DNA of 8,424 nucleotides from NCBI GenBank assembly GCA_045578425.1, contig JAZNKF010000037.1, positions 1 through 8,424 of the forward strand. The letters are read 5' to 3'. Position numbers and translations under genes: made by a program. The notes below the pieces were generated by a model. It saw only the letters and a program-made list of their open reading frames with translations, was not told the DNA's origin and ran no database searches. Position 1 is the first letter of the stretch. Each line of letters opens with the position of its first letter. The DNA is from RGIG3009 sp045578425 (lineage in GTDB: Bacteria > Bacillota > Clostridia > Oscillospirales > Acutalibacteraceae). Positions 4,751 to 8,424 of the stretch are shown here, one piece after another.

Positions 4751-7000
4751 ATGGCTAAGAAAAAAGCAACACAATCGCTCGGCAAAATGGACCGATTACC
4801 GGAAAATGCGCACATTACGGGTGCAGGACAAGTGGAAAGCCAACGCATTGATACCACGTTGGAAATTAACTACATGCCGTATGCCATGAGTGTGATTATG
4901 TCCCGCGCCATCCCTGAAATTGACGGGTTCAAACCGTCGCACCGTAAATTGTTATATACTATGTATAAAATGGGACTGCTCAGCGGGGCGCGTACGAAAT
5001 CGGCGAACATTGTGGGTGCCACCATGAAACTCAATCCCCACGGTGATGCCGCTATTTACGAAACCATGGTGCGCCTTTCGGCAGGTAACCAATCGCTGTT
5101 GCACCCGTACGTGGATTCCAAGGGGAACTTTGGTCGCGCGTATTCTTCGGACATGGAATATGCCGCTTCGCGATACACCGAAGCAAAACTCAGCCCGATT
5201 GCGGCGGAATTGTTCCACGATATTGACAAAGATACGGTAGATTTTGTTGACAACTACGATTCTACCATGAAAGAGCCAACCTTGTTGCCGGTGACGTTTC
5301 CGTCGGTGCTGGTGAACAACAACATGGGTATTGCTGTCGGTATGGCAAGTTCGATTTGTTCGTTTAACCTAAACGAGGTATGCGAAACGACTATTAACTT
5401 GATAAAGGACCCCGAATTTGACATAACCGAAACGCTCAAAGCACCGGATTTTCCTGGCGGCGGACGCATTATATATGACCGTGAGGATATGGAACGTATT
5501 TACGAAAGCGGCCGCGGCACGGTGAAGGTGCGTTCGGTTTACACTTATGATAAATCGCAAAACTGCATCGACGTGACGGAAATCCCCCCCACCACTACGG
5601 TGGAAGCAATCATTGCCAAAATGACCGAATTGGTTAAAGCGGGGAAATTGCGTGAGGTTTCCGACGTGCGTAATGAAATCGGTTTGGATGGTCTGCGCAT
5701 TACCATCGACTTAAAACGCGGTGTAGACCCCGACAAACTCATGACGCGCTTGTTTGCGTTGACACCGCTGGAAGATGGATTTTCTTGTAACTTTAACGTG
5801 TTGATTGCCGGAGTTCCCCAAGTATTGGGTGTTCGCCGCTTGTTGGAAGAATGGGTTGCTTTCCGTATGGAGAGTGTGCGGCGGCGTGTATATTTTGATT
5901 TGCAAAAAGCAAAAGAGAAATTGCATTTGCTCAAGGGTTTGGCAAAAATTTTGTTGGATATTGACAAAGCGATTGACATTGTTCGCCACACCGAGGAAGA
6001 AGCGGAAGTAGTTCCCAATTTGATGATTGGGTTTGGCATTGACGAAGTGCAAGCGGAATACGTGGCGGAAATTAAATTGCGTCACTTAAACCGAGAATAT
6101 ATTTTGCGCCGCACCGAGGAAATTGCCAAACTGGAAGCCGACATTGCGGAAATGGATGCGATTTTAAAGAGTGCTGCTCGTGTGCGCAACATTATTGTGG
6201 CGGAATTGCGCGAAGTGATGAAAAAGCACGGACAACCGCGCCGCAGTTTGTTGCTGTATGCTTCTGATTTAGCGGAAGAAGCTGCCGAGGCGGTGGAAGA
6301 AGTACCCGCTTATCCGTGTACGTTATTTTTTACACAGGAAGGTTATTTCAAAAAAATCACACCGCAGTCGTTGCGCATGAGCGGAGAACAAAAACTTAAA
6401 GAAGGCGACCGCATTGTGCAAACGGTGGAAACAGACAACCGCAAAGAGTTGTTGTTTTTTACCAATGCGGGTACGGTATACAAATCCAAAGTGTCGGATT
6501 TTGGGGATACCAAAGCAAGTGTGTTGGGTGATTTTGTTGCCGGCAAACTTGGCTTTGACGAAGGGGAAGCCGCCATCCACATGGTAGTGACGGAAAAGTA
6601 CAGCGGGTATCTGTTGTTCTTCTTTGAAAACGGCAAGGTTGCCAAGGTGAACGCGGCATCGTATGCCACCAAAGCTAATCGGCGGAAATTGATTGGTGCG
6701 TATTCGCAAAAATCGCCGCTGGTGGCGCTTTATTATGTGGAAGAAGACCGTGAATTTATGATGATTTCTTCTTCCGGTCGTCGGTTGATTGTGCATACCG
6801 GCGCGATTGCTCCCAAAACCACACGTGATACGCAAGGTGTGCAGGTGCTTACTCTCAAAGGTCAACACCGTTTGACCGAAGTGATGCCGTTTTCGGACAA
6901 CTTGTCGGTAAAACCGGCGCGGTACCGTACCAAAACGTTGCCGGCGGCAGGTGCTTTGCCGCTTGCTGAAGATATTGGAGAGCAGTTATCCTTGCTTTAA
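4751..7000 (+). CDS. parC: Type IIA DNA topoisomerase subunit A, ParC/GyrA-like (divergent)
   Basis: This 749-residue subunit carries DNA breakage and rejoining. The winged-helix breakage core has SRAIP (51-55), KPSHRK (61-66), NPHGDAAIYE (95-104) and AASRYTEAKL (138-147) with catalytic Tyr142 and neighbouring Arg141. The tower and GLRITIDLKRG (314-324) follow. A coiled coil spans about 436-495 and ends KKHGQPRRS. About four degenerate beta-pinwheel blades occupy 519-720 (for example LFFTQEGYFKKI, LLFFTNAGTVYKS, LLFFFENGKVAKV, FMMISSSGRRLIV). Length is shorter than GyrA (about 820-875) and like ParC. No GyrA-box (QRRGGKG-like) is present, so DNA wrapping and true gyrase activity are not expected; relaxation and decatenation are. 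Oddities: Ala100 and Glu104 at the quinolone-contact positions (E. coli Ser83/Asp87), Asn95 for His78, and a one-residue deletion removing the Arg of RDGLKP. GAGGTG (4738-4743) overlaps the upstream stop and fixes the start. Confidence 0.9.
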   Translation: MAKKKATQSLGKMDRLPENAHITGAGQVESQRIDTTLEINYMPYAMSVIMSRAIPEIDGFKPSHRKLLYTMYKMGLLSGARTKSANIVGATMKLNPHGDAAIYETMVRLSAGNQSLLHPYVDSKGNFGRAYSSDMEYAASRYTEAKLSPIAAELFHDIDKDTVDFVDNYDSTMKEPTLLPVTFPSVLVNNNMGIAVGMASSICSFNLNEVCETTINLIKDPEFDITETLKAPDFPGGGRIIYDREDMERIYESGRGTVKVRSVYTYDKSQNCIDVTEIPPTTTVEAIIAKMTELVKAGKLREVSDVRNEIGLDGLRITIDLKRGVDPDKLMTRLFALTPLEDGFSCNFNVLIAGVPQVLGVRRLLEEWVAFRMESVRRRVYFDLQKAKEKLHLLKGLAKILLDIDKAIDIVRHTEEEAEVVPNLMIGFGIDEVQAEYVAEIKLRHLNREYILRRTEEIAKLEADIAEMDAILKSAARVRNIIVAELREVMKKHGQPRRSLLLYASDLAEEAAEAVEEVPAYPCTLFFTQEGYFKKITPQSLRMSGEQKLKEGDRIVQTVETDNRKELLFFTNAGTVYKSKVSDFGDTKASVLGDFVAGKLGFDEGEAAIHMVVTEKYSGYLLFFFENGKVAKVNAASYATKANRRKLIGAYSQKSPLVALYYVEEDREFMMISSSGRRLIVHTGAIAPKTTRDTQGVQVLTLKGQHRLTEVMPFSDNLSVKPARYRTKTLPAAGALPLAEDIGEQLSLL

Positions 7001-7040
7001 AAAATAAAAGCCGCTGTCGGGCGTTTGTCCGACAGCGGCT
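7001..7040 (-). terminator. Strong hairpin with its T-tract on the minus strand (reverse-oriented intrinsic terminator)
   Basis: AGCCGCTGTCGG (7009-7020) and CCGACAGCGGCT (7029-7040) pair perfectly over 12 bp around an 8-nt loop. On the plus strand an A-rich run (7001-7009) precedes the stem and no T-run follows. Read on the minus strand the stem is followed by TTTTATTTTTT, a textbook intrinsic terminator. It lies just after the parC stop (6998-7000). It may also end the parE-parC message without a U-tract or stabilise its 3' end, but the clear polarity is minus. Confidence 0.7.
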
Positions 7041-7042
7041 GA

Positions 7043-7088
7043 CACAAATACGGCAAACGCAAGGTACTCTGTGTATTTGTGACAGAGT
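7043..7088. repeat. Two interlocking inverted repeats, candidate structured RNA
   Basis: CACAAATAC (7043-7051) is complementary to GTATTTGTG (7073-7081). ACTCTGT (7066-7072) is complementary to ACAGAGT (7082-7088). The loop of the second hairpin is exactly the 3' arm of the first, so they are alternative folds or a partial pseudoknot. No coding frame is convincing here. The rest of the gap (7089-7127) shows no feature I can support, apart from AGTTATCA at 7086-7093, which has its complement at 7163-7170. Confidence 0.45.
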
Positions 7089-7127
7089 TATCATGCCCGT
7101 AAATGTAAACAATATGCAAATTTATTG

Positions 7128-7156
7128 TTGCGTTTTGAAAAAGAATGTGCTATCAT
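7128..7156 (+). promoter_or_regulatory. Sigma-A promoter of secG (extended -10)
   Basis: TTGCGT (7128-7133), 17 bp, TATCAT (7151-7156), with TGTGC directly before the -10 (TGn extension). The expected start is near 7163, giving a leader of about 25 nt that includes the AGGAGG ribosome site. A second reading, TTGAAA (7135-7140), 15 bp, TACTAT (7156-7161), is less well spaced. Confidence 0.55.
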
Positions 7157-7187
7157 ACTATGTGATAACTGTTTAGGAGGCTAATTC

Positions 7188-7442
7188 ATGACTGCTTGGG
7201 AATATATTATTGGTGCGATTATTATTGTGTTTTCGTTAGTCATCATCGCGGTGATTTTGTTACAAGAAGGCCGCCAATCCGATTTGGGTGCCATTGCCGG
7301 TGCCAGCGAAAACTTTTTTGAAAAAGGCCGAGCGCGCACATTGGATGCTTTTTTGGCAAAGTGGACCAAGGTGTTGGCTATCGTTTTCTTTGTGCTGGTT
7401 TTTCTTGGTATGCTGATTACCAAATTTTTAGGTGCCAAATAA
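7188..7442 (+). CDS. secG: Preprotein translocase subunit SecG
   Basis: This small, complete 84-residue membrane protein is the usual SecG length. Two hydrophobic segments (about 5-25 and 61-79) flank the conserved cytoplasmic linker VILLQEGRQSDLGAIAGASE (22-41), whose LLQxGxxxxLG pattern identifies SecG. This is followed by FFEKGRARTLDAFLAKWTK, a common continuation in Firmicutes. SecG binds SecYE in the cytoplasmic membrane and assists SecA-driven protein export. ATG 7188 lies 7 nt after AGGAGG (7175-7180). The gene has its own promoter upstream and a strong terminator 15 bp after its stop, so it is probably a single-gene transcript. In many Clostridia secG lies before rnr and smpB; here those genes do not follow. 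Confidence 0.92.
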   Translation: MTAWEYIIGAIIIVFSLVIIAVILLQEGRQSDLGAIAGASENFFEKGRARTLDAFLAKWTKVLAIVFFVLVFLGMLITKFLGAK

Positions 7443-7456
7443 TTTTAATCAAAGCA

Positions 7457-7499
7457 AAATCACCTTATCGTCTTGACGATGAGGTGATTTTTTTATTTT
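7457..7499 (+). terminator. Intrinsic terminator of secG
   Basis: AAATCACCT at 7457-7465 pairs with AGGTGATTT (7482-7490). The stem continues inward through a T-G wobble to CGTC (7469-7472) and GACG (7475-7478), a stem of up to 16 bp. It runs into TTTTTTTATTTT (7488-7499). Stem, tight loop and T-tract make this the clearest terminator in the window. Confidence 0.93.
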
Positions 7500-7513
7500 C
7501 CAACGCATACAGT
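7485..7513 (+). promoter_or_regulatory. Possible sigma-E (sporulation) promoter of bofA
   Basis: CATACAGT (7506-7513) matches the Bacillus sigma-E -10 consensus CATACAnT as I recall it. TGATTTT (7485-7491), 14 bp upstream, is a partial match to the A/T-rich -35, and it overlaps the T-tract of the secG terminator. No sigma-A promoter fits in the 34 bp between terminator and gene. A start near 7520 would leave barely enough leader for the ribosome site at 7521, which is a weakness. Confidence 0.3.
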
Positions 7514-7532
7514 AAAACACGGAGGTGGCAAT

Positions 7533-7802
7533 ATGACAACGGGAATGATGATATTTTTATACACTGTTGGAGGGTTGTTGGGAATAGCGGTGATTGTTGG
7601 AGCAATACGCGCCGGAAAGCCGATACGCAGTATGGTGGGCAACGCGTTGCAAGGAACTTGTGCGTTGGCGGCGGTGAACGTGGCGGGTGCGTTCACGGGA
7701 GTTTCGCTGGGGATTACAGCATTTACCGGTGCGGTTTGTTTAGGGTTAGGAATACCGGGTGTCATCACCGTGTTATTACTCAAATTGATTTTTGGAATTT
7801 AG
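7533..7802 (+). CDS. bofA: BofA-family protein (pro-sigma-K processing inhibitor type)
   Basis: This complete 89-residue, strongly hydrophobic protein has the length and layout of BofA (87 aa in B. subtilis). It has a first membrane segment (about 4-24), a short polar basic stretch RAGKPIRS (26-33), a second hydrophobic segment with Asn49 (about 38-57), and the C-terminal GLGIPGVITVLLLKLIF (71-87), which contains the family's LGIPG signature. In Bacillus, BofA sits in the outer forespore membrane with SpoIVFA and restrains the SpoIVFB protease that activates sigma-K. In Clostridia the same family occurs even where the sigma-K pathway differs, so the role here is inferred. ATG 7533 is 5 nt after GGAGGTG (7521-7527). 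It follows the secG terminator closely, and a sigma-E-like -10 precedes it. Membrane location is predicted from sequence only. Confidence 0.85.
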   Translation: MTTGMMIFLYTVGGLLGIAVIVGAIRAGKPIRSMVGNALQGTCALAAVNVAGAFTGVSLGITAFTGAVCLGLGIPGVITVLLLKLIFGI

Positions 7803-7821
7803 TTATGCGGAAATTCTTTTT
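7795..7821 (+). terminator. Weak possible terminator after bofA
   Basis: GAATTT (7795-7800) and AAATTC (7811-7816) form a 6-bp A/T-rich hairpin followed by TTTTT (7817-7821). It overlaps the bofA stop codon. The stem is weak and the call is tentative. Between here and 7873 the gap is T-rich, with no other support for a gene or structure. Confidence 0.25.
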
Positions 7822-7873
7822 CTAATTAGGTATCTTCATATTTTTTCAGCAGGTTTCTTTTCAATTGCAACAA

Positions 7874-7903
7874 TTACGCAAGTGCGTATACGCAAAAACG
7901 TAA
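7874..7903. promoter_or_regulatory. 30-bp imperfect palindrome, probable operator of the XRE regulator
   Basis: A perfect 12-bp palindrome TGCGTATACGCA (7883-7894) is framed by TTACG (7874-7878) and CGTAA (7899-7903). All share one centre between 7888 and 7889; 11 of 15 positions in each half-site pair. TACGCAA also occurs twice, at 7875-7881 and 7889-7895. It lies 31 bp before the start of a small HTH gene and covers the -35 region of that gene's likely promoter, the usual place for an autoregulatory operator of a dimeric Cro/CI-type repressor. There is no T-tract, so a terminator is unlikely. Confidence 0.55.
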
Positions 7904-7908
7904 AAGTT

Positions 7909-7916
7909 TATACAAT
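7909..7916 (+). promoter_or_regulatory. Candidate -10 of the XRE gene
   Basis: TATACAAT (7909-7916, hexamer TACAAT 7911-7916) is a good -10, but the -35 position 17 bp upstream (7888-7893) falls inside the palindrome and matches poorly. The start would be near 7923, on top of the GAGGTG ribosome site, so the leader is very short. An alternative is TTGCAA (7865-7870), 16 bp, TATACG (7887-7892). Either version is overlapped by the palindrome. Confidence 0.3.
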
Positions 7917-7934
7917 GTTTTTGAGGTGAACGGT

Positions 7935-8177
7935 ATGAGCGTCAAAGATGTTGTTACGCGGCGTTTTGAAAATTTGTGTAAAGAACGAAATATAAAGATA
8001 AACGAACTTGCCAATCGGTCGGGTGTTACGCCCTCTACGGCATACAGTATGATGAATGCTGACAGGCGGGATATATCGATACTCACTATCAAGAAGTTTT
8101 GTGACGGATTGGAAATTACGTTAGGCGAATTCTTTTCCACGCCGGAATTTGATGCTTTGGAACAGGAAATCAAATAA
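7935..8177 (+). CDS. Small XRE-family (Cro/CI-type) helix-turn-helix regulator
   Basis: This 80-residue protein is almost entirely one HTH domain. VVTRRFENLCKERNIKINEL (residues 6-25) forms the first helix and the entry to the second. ELANRSGVTPSTAYSMMN (24-41) is the helix-turn-helix. LTIKKFCDGLEITLGEFF (50-67) is the typical helix 4-5 region of XRE proteins. The last 13 residues (acidic, FDALEQEIK) may help dimerisation. I chose ATG 7935, 6 nt after GAGGTG (7923-7928). A GTG at 7926 is in frame but lies inside that ribosome site, so the longer 83-residue form is unlikely. With no sensor domain it probably acts as a dimeric repressor. The 30-bp palindrome just upstream suggests autoregulation. 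Its target genes and signal are unknown; it could also be a chromosomal remnant of a mobile or toxin-antitoxin unit, but no partner gene is adjacent. Confidence 0.88.
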   Translation: MSVKDVVTRRFENLCKERNIKINELANRSGVTPSTAYSMMNADRRDISILTIKKFCDGLEITLGEFFSTPEFDALEQEIK

Positions 8178-8189
8178 AAATTATGAGTG

Positions 8190-8228
8190 GAGTTATCTTA
8201 CTGTTTTGAAAGGTAACTCTATTCTTGT
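8190..8228 (+). terminator. Probable terminator of the XRE gene
   Basis: GAGTTATCTT (8190-8199) pairs with AAGGTAACTC (8210-8219) over 10 bp with one T-G wobble and a 10-nt loop. It is followed by TATTCTTGT, a modest U-rich tail. It lies 13 bp after the stop codon and before the next promoter, which supports the call. The stem is A/T-rich, so efficiency may be low. Confidence 0.5.
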
Positions 8229-8235
8229 ATATACC

Positions 8236-8264
8236 TTGAAAAACATTACCAAAAATGGTATGAT
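8236..8264 (+). promoter_or_regulatory. Sigma-A promoter of pgeF
   Basis: TTGAAA (8236-8241), 17 bp, TATGAT (8259-8264) is a near-consensus promoter with TGG before the -10 (extended -10). A 5-bp inverted repeat TACCA (8247-8251) and TGGTA (8256-8260) lies in the spacer and runs into the -10. Start expected near 8271, about 25 nt before the ATG. Confidence 0.65.
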
Positions 8265-8295
8265 AAAAAAGAGTTTAATTATTGGGTGATGAATC

Positions 8296-8424
8296 ATGAC
8301 TCCATTAATACACAGTAAAACACTCACACCACACATGGTAAGCGGCGTGGGATATTATACTTTCCCTGCGTTTGACGCGTATCCTTTTGTACGTCACGGG
8401 TTTTCCACACGCCTCGGCGGGGTA
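8296..8424 (+). CDS. pgeF: PgeF/YfiH family (laccase-domain, multicopper-polyphenol-oxidase-like), 5' part only
   Basis: Only the first 43 codons are inside the window; the family is about 240-280 aa, so most of the gene lies beyond the right edge. The segment ends YPFVRHGFSTRLGGV (29-43), which matches the conserved N-terminal HGFSTRxGGVS motif of YfiH/PgeF proteins. Family members have been assigned purine-nucleoside phosphorylase and adenosine deaminase activity (human LACC1 and bacterial YfiH). In E. coli, PgeF removes misincorporated L-serine-type peptidoglycan precursors. Which applies here cannot be told from this fragment, and the metal- and substrate-binding Cys/His residues lie outside. 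ATG 8296 follows TGGGTGA (8283-8289), a modest ribosome site. A good sigma-A promoter precedes it, so it is independent of the XRE gene. Confidence 0.8.
   Translation, partial: MTPLIHSKTLTPHMVSGVGYYTFPAFDAYPFVRHGFSTRLGGV

Noticed and set aside
5545..6868. Minus-strand open frames opposite parC (5545-6039, 5711-6085, 6323-6868)
   Set aside because: Same reasoning: antisense to conserved coding sequence, low-complexity translations, no initiation signal.
7041..7187. A leader riboswitch or T-box for secG
   Set aside because: The good secG promoter (7128-7156) lies downstream of the hairpins, so they would not be in the secG leader, and no known riboswitch or T-box core was recognised.
7361..7825. 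A 154-codon plus-strand frame overlapping both secG and bofA
   Set aside because: It would run through the secG terminator hairpin, has no ribosome site, and its translation is unlike either neighbour.
7926..7934. GTG 7926 as an upstream start of the XRE gene
   Set aside because: The GTG is part of the GAGGTG ribosome site that correctly spaces to ATG 7935.
7935..8177. XRE gene as the antitoxin of a toxin-antitoxin pair
   Set aside because: Neither neighbour is a toxin candidate: bofA is a membrane sporulation-type protein and pgeF is a housekeeping enzyme, and each has its own transcription signals.

Overview
The window looks like a chromosomal segment of an AT-leaning, low-to-mid GC Firmicute, probably an anaerobic, endosporulating Clostridia member (Oscillospirales-like is a guess). 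The reasons are strong GGAGG-type ribosome-binding sites, a BofA-type sporulation protein, a clostridial-style SecG, and extended -10 promoters (TGn-TATnnT). No tRNA, rRNA, CRISPR array, insertion sequence or phage gene was seen.

Region 1 (1-2661) is a sugar or polyol catabolic module. A Gfo/Idh/MocA oxidoreductase (cut by the left edge) and a TIM-barrel sugar epimerase/isomerase form a two-gene minus-strand operon. A divergent AraC-type regulator faces them across a 117-bp control region. That region holds back-to-back promoters and a direct repeat with a 21-bp period, the architecture expected for an AraC-type operator.

Region 2 (2677-7000) is a two-gene plus-strand operon for a type IIA topoisomerase: a 660-residue ParE/GyrB-like ATPase-TOPRIM subunit and a 749-residue ParC/GyrA-like cleavage subunit. 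All core catalytic residues are present, but the pair departs from textbook gyrase/topo IV. The TOPRIM motif reads EGKSAMG instead of EGDSAGG. The quinolone-bridging serine is Ala. One conserved Arg near the N-terminus of the A subunit is deleted, and no GyrA-box is present. I interpret it as a divergent topo IV-like enzyme (relaxase/decatenase).

Region 3 (7001-8424) holds small genes on the plus strand: secG with its own promoter and a textbook terminator; a bofA-family membrane protein whose only visible promoter is a sigma-E-like -10 abutting the secG terminator; a small XRE-family repressor preceded by a 30-bp imperfect palindrome that is probably its own operator; and the start of pgeF (YfiH/laccase-domain family), cut by the right edge. 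Between the topoisomerase operon and secG lies a 187-bp gap. Its strong hairpin has the T-tract on the minus strand, and it adjoins two interlocking inverted repeats. This could be the 3' end of an unannotated minus-strand structured RNA, or an antisense-blocking terminator.

Most of the window is ordinary chromosome. The parts most worth a second look are the divergent topoisomerase, the structured 7001-7093 gap, the sporulation-type signal before bofA and the XRE palindrome.
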